This document shows positions 44,887 through 55,767 of a stretch of 64,000 nucleotides of DNA, piece after piece; the first letter of the stretch is position 1, and each line of letters opens with the position of its first letter. The notes below the pieces were generated by a model. It was not told where the DNA came from. It worked only from the letters and a program-made list of their open reading frames with translations, and made no database searches. Source of the stretch: Lactuca virosa (taxonomy: Eukaryota > Streptophyta > Magnoliopsida > Asterales > Asteraceae). The position numbers were made by a program, and so were the translations under genes. The stretch lies in contig CAKMRJ010005634.1 of NCBI GenBank assembly GCA_928212115.1, positions 176,221,086 to 176,285,085 of the forward strand, read 5' to 3'.

Positions 44887-47800
44887 TCACTTCGGTTGAG
44901 CTGCAGAAGTCTTCTTTATTGTTTTGAACACCTTCGGAATGATAGCCAGCAAATAATGACGGAACGTTATGTACCACCGAAGCATGTCAGTAAAATTCTT
45001 CTTGTCAGCCTCTGAGTTCTGCTTGCACCGATGTATAATGTTGATGATGTGCTCCAAGCAGTCAGTTGAAAATAAATGTTTATCAACAAGAGCGAACAAA
45101 AATTTGTGAGCTTCGCCTTTTGTAAACATCACAGTGAGATGTTTTGAATCTATTTGGCCCATCTTCATCTTATTCACATCTCCTGGTTTTGATGTTGGCT
45201 TGACGGTCGGTTTCTTGTTCATTACTTTCGCTATCTCTTGATCCATAGCTGCGACCTCATGGATGTAAGAAGCCAACATCCTCTTCAAGTGCTCCAAAAA
45301 TCGGTTCATATTCCCTCGGATTTGTAAGCAGAATATTGAACAATAAAATCCAATCATGAGGGTTTAGATTCGGAAGATCTGCTAGAGATATAATCGACAC
45401 CGAGTTTGCAGAACCTCGTGTGCTTTTGAAATTGACATTTACAAATCTCCCAGCAGACGTAGGTTGCAGTACCTTGACAGTGATTATTTTATGTGCGCTC
45501 CATGTCATGTACTGAGGTTGTCCATACTTCAGATAGAAATCAATAAGCTCTCGGTCAACCTTTGGATGAGGAAAAGGAACCTCAGCAGTCGAATCAAAGC
45601 AGTGGAACGTGAATGCTTTTCGTGTTATCGGCATATCGAACTGCGAGTCCTTAGAATTATCACAGTCAAACGAAGCAACAAGTTCCAACCAATAAATACT
45701 TGGAAACTCTATAGCTTGATTGATAAGTGCCTCTTTAGTCCATAAGGGAAACAAGGCCTTCTTGCAGATCAAGGCTTCTTCTTCTTCCTTGTTTCTCCTT
45801 TCCCTCTCCTCTGCTTCCCTTACAACCTTCAAGGTCTCATCAAGCTCTTTATCTCTCTTCTTTCGCTTGAGAGCCTCAGTAATAGTTTCATCAGATTCAT
45901 CATTGCTATCATCATCAATCTCCTTTTGTTTTTCTTGTGGATCAGAACCTGAAGCTACATTATCCTTCAGTTCGGTTGTAACTTTGACCTTCGGTTGAGC
46001 AGTTTCGGTTTCAGTCTTAACCTTCGGTTGATGAGCACCCTCTCCCCCTTGTTTTGGATCAATAAATCTCTCCGAAACACCCTTCATCTCGTGTAACAAT
46101 GCAAGGGCGGGAAGAAGTTTTGTTGTAAGATGATTCCGAATGGTCAAAGTGAGGATAGGATCATGAGCACCAAGAATGTTAGTGAGCATATCCTTCACAT
46201 CCCCTGCACAGCTACGGGAAAACAGCTCTTTCGGTCTTCAATAAAGAAATTTCTTTTTCTGCTTGGGCGAGCTGCACTTTCTGTACTTCAACGACGGATG
46301 TTTGTCGAGCCAGTTCTTCTTTTAAAGCACTTTCTTTGGCCAGATCAGCGTGAAGAGATTCAAGTCTAGAATTCACTGAACTGATAAGTGGGAGTTCTCG
46401 GCTTGGATGGAAGAACGCACATCCTCAAACTTTATTTGTTCTTCTTGAAGAGACTTGGACAAAGAATCAACAGAAGCATTTACCTTTGCTGCATTTGCAT
46501 CAGCATACCCTTTAAGTGACTCAAGAAAAATCTGAGTACTATGTACAATTTCAGTAACATTAGAGGTGGCCTTTTGGCAAGAGGAGGTAGACGCATTAAC
46601 AACTTTGGTGGATTTGTTAATTGAATCGGTGTATTGTTCTAGAGCTGTATCCAAAAATGCTTTAAGCACAACACCACTATAGGACTTGCTGTCTTCAATC
46701 AACTTATCAAGCTTCTCATGAATGCTCTGTAGGTGTTGTCTTGTGACTGGAGCATCATCATCCTCATTAGTAGGAAGCCGATATGGACTGAAGTATGTAG
46801 AATCATACTCATCATTAGCACCACCGAGAGTGGCACCGGAGTCGGTTGAAGGTGAGGGTGAAAGGGGTGTAGAAGTAACTGGGGGTTCTGTTTCAGTAGT
46901 AGCCCCCGTATCAGATACGTTGACTCCTACTGTCGATTCAGGAATAGTGGTGGTAGTGGATTGGGAAAAAATAGGAGTTGGGATTGGAGTTGAAGAAATA
47001 GGAATAGACGAAACTGGTGGTAAAGTAGTTGTTTGAGATGTGGTAGATGGGGGAATAGGAGGAACCGAAACTGGAACTGTCTGTTTCGGTGATGGAGGTG
47101 GGGTTGGGAGTTTGTTATGAGGAGATTCGGTTGGAGTAGGAGATCTGGGAGGAGTGTTACCTCTCGGTGATGCATGACGAATTTCCTCTTCTTCACCTTC
47201 ATCGTCATTGTCTGAGCCAGGAGGAGTAGGACTCTTGGACCTTTTTGCCATCTTTTTAATCTTCTTCGGTTTAGAAGAATCTCCTTTATCAGACTTTCGC
47301 TTCTTGGTCTTGACAGGCTGAGACTTATCCTCCTCTGTTGTCTCCTTCTTAGTAGTAGTCCTTTTCCCTCGGTTACTAGGCTTGTCCAGAGCATCTAGGG
47401 CAGCCTGCTGTTCAACAGAAAGGACTCTCGGTTCCTGGGGAGGAATCTTTCGATATTCAGCGAAGAGCTTGCTCGCGGTTGTAATACACCTGTACATTGT
47501 CTCTGGGATAGAGCCAATGTGAGGGAACTTCTTTGGATCAGAAATGATAATCTTCTTGGTGTGAAAGGTAGCAATAGACTCAACCATGGCATCCTTCATT
47601 ATCGGAATTTCCAACTGATTAATCGCCCGTCGTGTAATAAGGGTCCAGAATCATGCACATGAAATTTCAGAATGCCTCGTGGACGTGTTGAGGCTTTGAA
47701 CCACTTGAGACCAGATAATACTCCCGTAATCAAGATTGAGACCATTGTAAAGACCGTAGAGAAGGGTTAGAAAACCCTTGCTGGTGCCATCAGATCCAGC

Positions 47801-48289
47801 ACTTCGCTCTGCCAAACTCTTGATAAGAAGAGTAAGCATTCCATTCCATGGAGACGGTAGGCACGACTTCTTAACCTTTGCTATCGTGGTAAGCACGTCG
47901 GTGTAACCCATCTCATATAGCATTGAGAAAAGTTGATTTGTGGTGATGAAGTCAGGGGAAATTACAGATGAATCAACAGCCAAGTGCAAAAGGGAACAAA
48001 ATCTCCCTTTTGACATAGAAGCTTTATGAGAGTGGATTTGAAAGTACATGTGTTCCTTGTTCTTGTCATAAGAAGCAGTAGAGTAAACCTGCGATAAAAG
48101 GGACATCGGAACAGCTTCCACCTGGGTTAGGGCTATACCCAATGGTGAATATTTCAAACATTCAACCACGTGTAGCATATAAGCGTCGTATAGAAACGGA
48201 TTGAGTTCAATAATCAAGTTCTGATTAGGCTTGATCGAAAGCAATGTAGACGAAGCAGTCTGATCGTGAATTGATGAAGAAGTCGCCAT
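44887..48289 (-). pseudogene. large extra ORF downstream of pol (ORF3) in Cop-3
   Basis: About 1,130 codons from an ATG at 48289 to a TGA at 44887-44889, now split by a stop at 47651-47653, a one-base loss near 46390 and indels near 46190 and 45270. Cop-4 still has an Arg codon at the first stop. Residues 1-210: a compact domain (LNPFLYDAYMLHVVECLKY, PSPWNGMLTLLIKSLAERS). Then a basic, NLS-like stretch (KKRKSDKGDSSKPKKIKK), a Pro/Ser/Thr-rich region (47160-46850), coiled-coil-like helices, an acidic-basic charged region (KRKKRDKELDE) and a C-terminal domain with AFTFHCFDSTAEVPFPHPKV. I see no signal peptide or clear membrane helix, so it should not be called an envelope. Its place matches the extra ORFs of Sireviruses. 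Function unknown. Confidence 0.8.
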
Positions 48290-49678
48290 TGTTGATCATA
48301 GGAAGAAGATGAACAGTTTGAACTTCCTTTGTAAGTGAGAGAATTTGGTGCTGGTAAAAGACAAACAAACGTAGAAACCCTTTATATACCGTTGCCAGGA
48401 GAGAGAAAAATCATCATGATAATGACGCGGTCACTAAAACGTCGCCTGAAAAAGCGCGATGTGACAGGGTGGTTACTCCCAGGTATACGTCAGCACGCGT
48501 GGGTAGCTCGACCGTTCAAATTGACGCGCCCAAATCCTTATCCTCAATCATCGTTTGAAATTCAGTTTCGCTCCAAGATGTAGAATTGCCCCTGTTTCGC
48601 CAAAAAAAAATAAACACAAATCGAACCAACAGCAACCAGAATGTTGGAAAATTAAAATTTTCGTGCAATAGAGTGACAAAAGATAAAGAAATAAAGCCAA
48701 TGTGTATTGGATGTGAGTGATGTCTATTAAAAGACATAAAGCAGGGGATTCCGGGCAAGAATCGCTTCCTTCAAAGTCAAGAGAGACTTGAAGTGCTTGT
48801 GTAGGTTCCCGTGAAATAACGATCAAATGTTTGTAGAGAAACATTGAAAGGCTTCTTTTTAAGTCATAGGCTTAAGGTGGCTTATCTTCAACCGAACATC
48901 GACTCTTAACATAAGACCGAACATTGGAAGAAGTACTTGTGAGACCGATGTGGTCTGTTGAACAAGTAGGTAGGATATATTTTATAGTGACTAAAGAAGA
49001 TATAGAAATCTCAAAAACAAAAAGAAACTGGATCTTTATGGGAAGAAAAGCCTTGGTGTTAGACAAATTCATAAAAGATCACTCAAAAATAAAAATGAGA
49101 TTTCATTAGGTAACCAGTAAGATCTTGAATATTAAAATTCACCGTCAATTCGTTGTTGGTGTTGGATTGTGGGTTTCACTCAGTACGTGGTATTCGTATC
49201 TAAGATCATGAACACAGATTTTGTGCAACCATAAACCTCAGTGGTAAAGACTGAGAGTCTCAAGGGTTACAGTTGGTGAACCGAAAGTAGATGGAGAATA
49301 TAAGGAGGGTGGTTAAGGAACCGAAAGTACCTTCTGCTATATAGACGTGACAAAGCAGAAAAACTCTTAACTCATATGAGAAGAGTAAGGTAGCTCTAGA
49401 CTGAGTTGATTTTAAGAGCCTGATTGGGAAGAAACGATAGGTAGAGATCGAATCATTAAGGCCCTGCTTGAAGTCGTAGAGGCATTGGTCAACATGCAGC
49501 AGCATGCTTCTAGGGACCCTTAACTAGTTCTTATTTAAATGATAATACCTTCCTTAGCTCCAAACTCTGTTATACTGGTATACTTGGGACCTATGTAAAA
49601 GAACAAGCAAACAAACACACCACAAAACCAAAACAAACAAACAAAAACAAGAAAAATAATTTTAAGGATTGAGTTTTT
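48290..49678 (-). other. Cop-3 spacer between tandem repeats and ORF3
   Basis: No coding domain recognised. It is shared with Cop-4 (62666-64000). Frames on either strand are short. It would be the 5' leader of any subgenomic ORF3 transcript. Confidence 0.5.
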
Positions 49679-49815
49679 CTGAAAAAATAATAAAAACAGA
49701 AAAAGAAAATATTTTTGGATTTTTGAAGTTTTCTGAAAAATAATAAAAACAGAAAAAGAAAATATTTTTGGATTTTTGAAGATTTTCTGAAAAATAATAA
49801 AACAGAAAAAAAAAT
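49679..49815. repeat. A-rich 55-bp tandem repeat, 2.5 copies
   Basis: Two full copies and one partial copy of a unit beginning CTGAAAAATAATAAAAACAG and ending GGATTTTTGAAG-TTTT. Purine-rich on the plus strand. Confidence 0.92.
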
Positions 49816-49880
49816 AAAGATACATAAAACACACTTTGAAGAAAAGTTACAACCGAAACCTTATCTTAAAGGAATGAAGC

Positions 49881-50076
49881 GAAATAGACCGAGCGGTCGG
49901 TTCATTTCGGTTCTCGAAAATTATGAAGCCGCAATAGACCGAGCGGTCGGTTCATTTCGGTTCCTCAAAATTCCAGAGCCGAAATAGACCGAGCGGTCGG
50001 TTCATTTCGGTTCCCGAAAATTTTGGAGCCGAAATAGACCGAGCGTTCGTTCCATTTCGCTTGTCTAAATTTTAGG
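49881..50076. repeat. 50-bp tandem repeat, 4 copies, in Cop-3
   Basis: Units start exactly at 49881, 49931, 49981 and 50031. Each has GAAATAGACCGAGCGGTCGG and TTCATTTCGGTT. The fourth is the most diverged. CCGA and TCGG flank the GCGG centre, giving a weak hairpin. It lies directly after the RT/RNase H stop. Confidence 0.96.
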
Positions 50077-50083
50077 TGTTGAA

Positions 50084-51535
50084 TTAAGGATTCGGTACCG
50101 ACTCTGCTTCCATCATTCCCAAGCCTTGCAGAATTTTATTGAAACTCACTTCAGGTAAGGCTTTAGTGAATATGTCGGCCAATTGATCAGAGGATCGAAC
50201 AAAATGCACTTCCACGTTCCCATCTTCTACGTGATCCTTGATGAAATGATATCTAAGTGCAATGTGCTTAGTTTTTGAGTGTTGTACTGGATTGTGACAT
50301 ATACTTATTGCACTTTCTGAGTCACAATAGAGAGGAATCTTCTTCATACTTAGCCCGTAATCTCTTAGTTGACTTTGAATCCAAATGACTTGAGAAGTAC
50401 AAGATGCTGCAGCAATATACTCAGCTTCGGCTGTTGAAAGTGACACGCAGGTTTGCTTCTTGGACTGCCAGCTAACCAATTTCCCGTCAAGAAATTGACA
50501 TCCACCTGTAGTGCTCTTTCGGTCCAGACCACATCCTCCAAGATCAGCATCAGAAAAGGCTTGAATGAAGAAACCAGATCTAACAGGATACCAGAGACCG
50601 AGAGATGAGGTTCGCTTCAGGTAACGAAAAATATTTTTCACCGCCACCATGTGAGGTTCTCTTGGATTAGCTTGAAACCTAGCATAATAGCAAACAGAAA
50701 ACATATTGTCCGGTCTACTAGTTGTTAGATACATAAGGGACCCTATCATTTGTCGATATAGTATTATATCAACAACAGGTGTTTCCAGAGAAGGTGTTAA
50801 CTTGGTGCCAAATGCCATAGGAACCTTCACTTTCGAGTCTCCTGTCATGCCAAATTTTGTTAGCAGGGTCTTTGTATACGCCTCCTGGTTGATAAAGATA
50901 CCTTCTGGTCCCTGTCTAATATTCAAACCAAGGAAAAAATTAATCGGACCCATTGCGCTCATTTCAAATTTAGTCTCCATAAACTTCCTGAATTCAGCTG
51001 TTAAGCTAGGATTCGTGGAGCCGAAGATGATGTCATCGACATAAATTTGAACTATCATTAGATGTTCGCCTTCTTTCTTTCGGAAGAAGGTTGGGTCGAC
51101 CGAACCTTGCTTAAATTTCGACATTTTCAGAAAGCGAGTTAAAGTTTCATACCAGGCTCTCGGTGCTCGCTTCAAACCATATATCGCTTTATCCAACACA
51201 TAGCAATGATCAGGGAATTTCTCATTCACAAACCCGGGAGGTTGCTCAACATACACTGTTTCTTCTAGTTCCCCATTCAAGAAAGCGCATTTGACATCCA
51301 TTTGGAAAACTTCGAAGTTTTTATGAGCAACATATGCCAGGAAGATTCTCACTGATTCCAACCTAGCTACTGGAGCAAAGGTTTCCTCATAATCTATCCC
51401 TTCCTCTTGGCAATAACCTTTCACCACCAACCGAGCCTTGTTGTGAATGACATTCCCTTCTTTATCTAATTTATTTCTGAAGACCCATTTTAAGCCCACC
51501 ACTGAAGCATCCTTGGGGTAGGAATCAGCCTCCAA
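50084..51535 (-). CDS. Ty1/copia reverse transcriptase and RNase H (Cop-3)
   Basis: An uninterrupted 483-codon frame, part of the pol polyprotein. It begins at the RT start (SVVGLKWVFRNKLDKEGNV) and runs through ARLVVKGYCQEEGIDYEETFAPV, MDVKCAFLNGELEETVYVEQP, YGLKRAPRAWYETL, the catalytic YVDDIIFGS and PINFFLGLNI. RNase H follows with the acidic residues in SDADLGG, STAEAEYIAA and CDSESAISI, then HIALRYHFIKDHV and LADIFTKALP. The text is closest to the Sirevirus lineage. All catalytic residues are visible. The annotated ATG at 51535 is only the first Met in a continuing frame; upstream pol (51536-51680) is separated from integrase by a stop. Expressed only as part of the element. Confidence 0.93.
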   Translation of the reverse strand: MEADSYPKDASVVGLKWVFRNKLDKEGNVIHNKARLVVKGYCQEEGIDYEETFAPVARLESVRIFLAYVAHKNFEVFQMDVKCAFLNGELEETVYVEQPPGFVNEKFPDHCYVLDKAIYGLKRAPRAWYETLTRFLKMSKFKQGSVDPTFFRKKEGEHLMIVQIYVDDIIFGSTNPSLTAEFRKFMETKFEMSAMGPINFFLGLNIRQGPEGIFINQEAYTKTLLTKFGMTGDSKVKVPMAFGTKLTPSLETPVVDIILYRQMIGSLMYLTTSRPDNMFSVCYYARFQANPREPHMVAVKNIFRYLKRTSSLGLWYPVRSGFFIQAFSDADLGGCGLDRKSTTGGCQFLDGKLVSWQSKKQTCVSLSTAEAEYIAAASCTSQVIWIQSQLRDYGLSMKKIPLYCDSESAISICHNPVQHSKTKHIALRYHFIKDHVEDGNVEVHFVRSSDQLADIFTKALPEVSFNKILQGLGMMEAESVPNP

Positions 51536-51681
51536 ACACGGTTGCGTTCAAACTCATGGAGCTCATCTTGCATTGCTTGAACCCAGTCAGAATGATCAAG
51601 TGCAGCATTAACTATTTTCGGTTCGACCTTGGATATGAATGAATTAATTATACAGAATTCAACTTTAGAGAATAATGCGGT

Positions 51682-53265
51682 TTATTTCGCTTTCAACTGT
51701 GAGCGAGTGAGTACTTTTTCAGATGATTCTCCAATAATTTGAGCTTTGGGATGGTCCTTGGTCCATTTGACTAACGGAGGATAATTTGGGTCATATGCTG
51801 GATCCAATTCAGCATTCACTTCCTCTTCAAGTTCTGATTGATCACCCTCGCCTTCGTCAGTTGCATTCTCTTTCTCCCCCTCGACTGGCGAAGTGTAACC
51901 TGTGGCATCATCAGAATTTACATCCTCTGTGGGAGTAGGATTCTCCCCCTTGATTGGACAACTATGGAGTGGGTTTTGAGCAATATGTTCACCCTCGCTT
52001 GGACCTTTAGGAGTTGGGGATAGAATAGGACTCTCCCCCTCGAAAGACATTTCGGTTGTCTTTGGTACTGAAGAACTCTCCCCCTTGAATATTGAGCCGT
52101 TGATGGGAGAGTCAGTTGAGGATTGAACACCTATAGTTTTAGGAGGTTCACTTTCCATTTCTTTGGCAGCTTCATCTATGATCTTCTTGAGATTATCAAT
52201 TTTGTTATCTGCTGCTTTTGCCTCTGAGTGTGCCGCTTTCTCTGGTTCATCAAATAACCGAATGTATTCTTCAAACAGGTTGGATATTGGAACCGAGACC
52301 TGTCCAGATTCAGGAAATATTTCACTTAAGTCATTTGCACTCCTTTGCACTTTCTTCATATAATTATCGTCAAAGGTGACGTAATATGTTTCTTCAATTC
52401 GTTTGGAGCGTTTGTTCAACACTCTGTAAGCTTTAGAAGAGAGTGAATATCCTAGAAAAATTCCTTCATCTGCTTTGACGTCAAACTTGTTTTGGTTCTC
52501 CTTTGAATTAAAGATGAAGCACCTTGAACCGAACACGTGGAAAAATTTGACGTTCGGCTTTCGATTGTTTATTATCTCGTATGGAGTGATCGAGAATCTC
52601 TTGTTGAGCAAGATCGGTTCTGAGTGTAGCACGCGGCTGCAACTGCATCAGCCCAGAAGTATAACGGAAGAGAAGCGAAACTGAGCATGGTTCTGGCTGC
52701 TTCACACAAAGAACGGTTTCGTCTTTCAACAATCCCATTCTGTTGTGGTGTATAAGGAGCTGAAAAATTGTGAGTTATGAAAGTCCTCAAAATTGTTATT
52801 CTTGAATTCCAGACCGTTGTCACTTCTGATATTCCTCACCGTCTTTCTCAGCTGCACTTCCACTTGTTTGATAAATGTCTTCAACTTGGGAGTTGCATAT
52901 GATTTCTGTTTAAGAAAGAAAACCCAGGTGAAGCGTGAAAAATCATCTACAATCACAAGTATGTACTAACTACCACCGATGCTCTCGATAGCCGAAGGTC
53001 CACATAAGTCAATGTGCAATAGTTCAAGAGCTTCAACAATCTTAGTATTAATTCGTGTAGGGTGGCTCTTTCTGCTTTGTTTGCCCATCTCACACGCTGC
53101 ACACAGATGTTCCTTGTCAAACTTGAGAAGAGGGAGGCCTCGAACGTGATCACCAAGCACCAACTTATTAATTTCTTTGAAGTTCAGGTGCGATAGTCGT
53201 CGATGCCACAACCAACTTTCATCAGTGTTCGCCTTTGACAGCAAACATATGATGGTTTTCCTCAT
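51682..53265 (-). pseudogene. Ty1/copia integrase with acidic linker (Cop-3)
   Basis: Order on the minus strand: zinc module (WLWHRRLSHLNFKEINKL, HLCAACEMGKQSRKS), first catalytic Asp (LLHIDLCGP, with DDFSRFTWVFFLKQK), second Asp (IRSDNGLEFKN), Glu (YTPQQNGIVERRNRSLCE), then AARTML and FGSRCFIFNSKENQNKFD with FLGYS. Frameshifts near 52960, 52790 and 52610 split it into four frames. The C-terminal linker (52150-51760) is acidic, repeats Gly-Glu motifs and carries four PPT-like DNA copies. Integrase would insert the cDNA in the nucleus; this copy is broken. Confidence 0.9.
51872..52090 (-). repeat. PPT-like repeats inside pol of Cop-3
   Basis: Four copies of TCRAGGGGGAGA-type sequence (minus strand) at about 51872, 51942, 52031 and 52077, resembling the true polypurine tract at 44855. 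A fifth is at about 46044-46056 in ORF3. They code for Gly-Glu-rich protein text. Confidence 0.75.
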
Positions 53266-53645
53266 ATTGGGTTGAGATTTAAAGGATACATTTCTCCTTT
53301 GCGTTCAGACTTGGGCAGAACCTTTTTCGTTTGCTTTTCTATTATCTCAGACCCCTCATCATCAAATGATACTTTCAAACCTGTTCCCACAACTAATTGT
53401 GACACGCTGATGAGGTTATGCTGCAATCCTTCCACATACGCCACTTTTCGAATCGAGAAATCTCCATTGGTAATCATACCATATCCCTTGATTGTTCCAT
53501 AGAAGTTATTTCCATACTTTACACACCCACCATCTTTTAGGGACCGAAACTCCCTCAGCTCTTCCTTCCTCCCTCTCATGTGACGCGAGCAGCCACTGTC
53601 TATATACCATTCATCATCGAAATGCTCGTCACTGATTACCTGCAA
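53262..53645 (-). CDS. Ty1/copia protease region (Cop-3)
   Basis: A 127-codon open segment containing the retropepsin active site WYIDSGCSRHM (D-S-G) and the characteristic LISVSQLVVGTGLKVSFDD end, immediately before the integrase zinc module. It cleaves Gag-Pol within particles. The segment is part of a polyprotein, so its ATG at 53645 is not a real start. Confidence 0.88.
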   Translation of the reverse strand: MQVISDEHFDDEWYIDSGCSRHMRGRKEELREFRSLKDGGCVKYGNNFYGTIKGYGMITNGDFSIRKVAYVEGLQHNLISVSQLVVGTGLKVSFDDEGSEIIEKQTKKVLPKSERKGEMYPLNLNPI

Positions 53646-55765
53646 ATTTAAGCAGATTTAGGAACCCAAAGTTTCTTGGGTCCTGGTGAGTCTTTCACAG
53701 AAAAAGGAATTACAGTAGAAATATCAACCAAATATGTTCTTTTTACGAGAGTGGTTTGATCTTTTCTTTTAATGGTGTACACCTTGATTTTAGTTTTATC
53801 TTGTTTCGGTTTTGGTGTATAAGTTTGTGTGTTGTTAGATGGTTTAGGAATATTCCTTTTAATCCTAGGGTTAGCTGACTTTTTCTTATTATTGAACTCA
53901 GAATCAAGCTTTCCCTTGCCTTTGATATCCTTCATTGAAGTTAATTTTCTTTGGGAGTGAGAAGGACCGAAACTAGACTTAGGACCGAGACTCGACTTTC
54001 GGTTTGAGTGTTGTTGCTGGGACCGAAAGTAGGCTTTTGGTTGTTAGCCTTGGCGGTTGGACCGAAACTTGTCTTTCGGTTCTATGAGTCCATGTGGGGA
54101 CCGAAACTTGTCTTTCGGTTCGGTGCGCTAGTTTGGGAACCGAAAGTGGACTTTCGGTTCTGAGATTTGGAATAGTAGGAATTTGGGCTGAAGTTTTCTT
54201 TTCCTTTCAGTTTTTCCTTTCCTCTATCCGTTGATTCTTTCTCAGGAGGTACGTAGTTGGGATTTTGGGATTCCCAGTGACGTTTTCGTTCATTCAGATT
54301 TTTTGTGTATCTCTGATTTCTTAAGCGTTTCTGTTCAGCTAACTCCTTCTGTGATTTGTGGATATTGAAACTGGCCTTTGGCTTCTCCTTTTGACTTTCG
54401 GTTGTATTTGCTGGAATAGTTGCTTCTGTCATCGGTTCTTCAGGGGTTTCTTTAGTTCCACTTGTGCTTGGTTTGTCAAAACTTGAGGGTTTGTTGATGG
54501 GTTCAGCAACATATCTTCCTTTAACCCTCCATGAAGTTTGCTCAGATAAGCCTACGGTTTCGTCTGCGTTGTCGATAGGGGCAGACCAGAAGTAATCGTC
54601 GCATCCTTCAGCATTGTCTTTGTCGACCAAGATCTTTAATTCTGCCGTTTGTTTAGCAGTGACCCCTGTAACTGCATATACCTGATTCGGCACAGTTTGA
54701 ACGTTTTGATAGACCATAGCTTTTTCCTTGAGTTTCTGTGGCTTTTCATTCGACAAGCGAGCGAATTCAACCGAATTTTCAGAAATAAGGGGTTTCTCAT
54801 TCTCAGTTTCACTCTTCATGAACTCAGAGCAATCAACTTCGTCTTCGACTGAGATTTCGCTCATCTCACTTTCCTCATCAAATTCAGACGTATTTTCTAA
54901 GTTCATTTTATTTTCTGAAATCAATTTTGCGTTAGACGAGTCAAATGATTTAATAGTTTCGGACTTTATTTTTAACCTATCATTTTCATCTAAAAGATCT
55001 TTGAGCATACATTTATGTTCCTTAGAGTCAATGAAGGTTTCTATTTTGTCCAGTCCGATTTTGTAATGAATGACGTTTCTTCTGAGGACACTACTGATTC
55101 ACATTCTGCTATGACCTCATCCTCCTTAAATTCAAGGAAGGGTAACATCATCTTATGAATCTTCTTTCCTATCTCACAACTTAAATGCAATTGAGCAATA
55201 TTAAAGTATAAACGCTTAGCAATTAAACAAAAACATTCCTTTGTTTTAAAAACTTTAAATTGTCTCTTTGTAAATAAAGACTTTCATCCCTAGCCCTAAT
55301 TAACTCCGCCTCCTTCAGCTCAATCCACATCCTTCTCTCCTCACTTTTTGAAGACACCCTGCTGAGTTGGTCAGTTAGGTTAGAATTCGCTAAGCGAGTT
55401 TGCATGAGACTACCACTTAAGTTAGAAAATTTAAATTTTAATTCATTTAATTCTTCTTCGTAATATGTTATTGGAACTTTAAGTGATTCAAGGATGGATT
55501 GTACCTTTTTGATCAACCGATCGCAGTCGTTGATCTTCTCACTCACAGGCTTGGCCGCAAAACACTTGTTCTCAGTCAGGTTCGGTTCCTCATTTGCACT
55601 TTCGGTTGATGAACCAGCTGTGACAATTAAACACTTTCCAGCCGAACCTAATTCCTTTGCCACATAAGCCTTTCCATGAGTGGGCTTTCTCACCTCTTCA
55701 TCTTCAGAATCGGTTGACCAAACTTCAACGCCACCGAACTCATCTTCACCTGCATTCTCCTGCAC
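53646..55765 (-). pseudogene. gag-pol linker: acidic, coiled-coil and low-complexity part (Cop-3)
   Basis: Three main frames (55765-55223, 55008-54082, 53935-53648) follow the zinc knuckle. The first is acidic, then has a coiled-coil-like segment (MQTRLANSNLTDQLSRVSSKSEE, quoted in part: LTDQLSRVSSKSEE). The second is Glu/Ser-rich and ends in a Lys/Asn/Ser-rich, Gag-like basic tail. DNA at 53940-54190 holds six ACCGAAA...TTTCGGT inverted motifs that interrupt the reading frame with repeats. Long linkers here are typical of Sirevirus Gag. No enzymatic domain is seen. Confidence 0.7.
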
Positions 55766-55767
55766 AA

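Noticed and set aside
45464..47036. Plus-strand Ser-rich frames in Cop-3 (and their copies near 60000)
   Set aside because: They are shadows of charged and Pro/Ser-rich minus-strand ORF3.
44887..48289. Calling ORF3 an envelope gene
   Set aside because: I see no signal peptide, membrane anchor or glycoprotein pattern; position alone is not enough.
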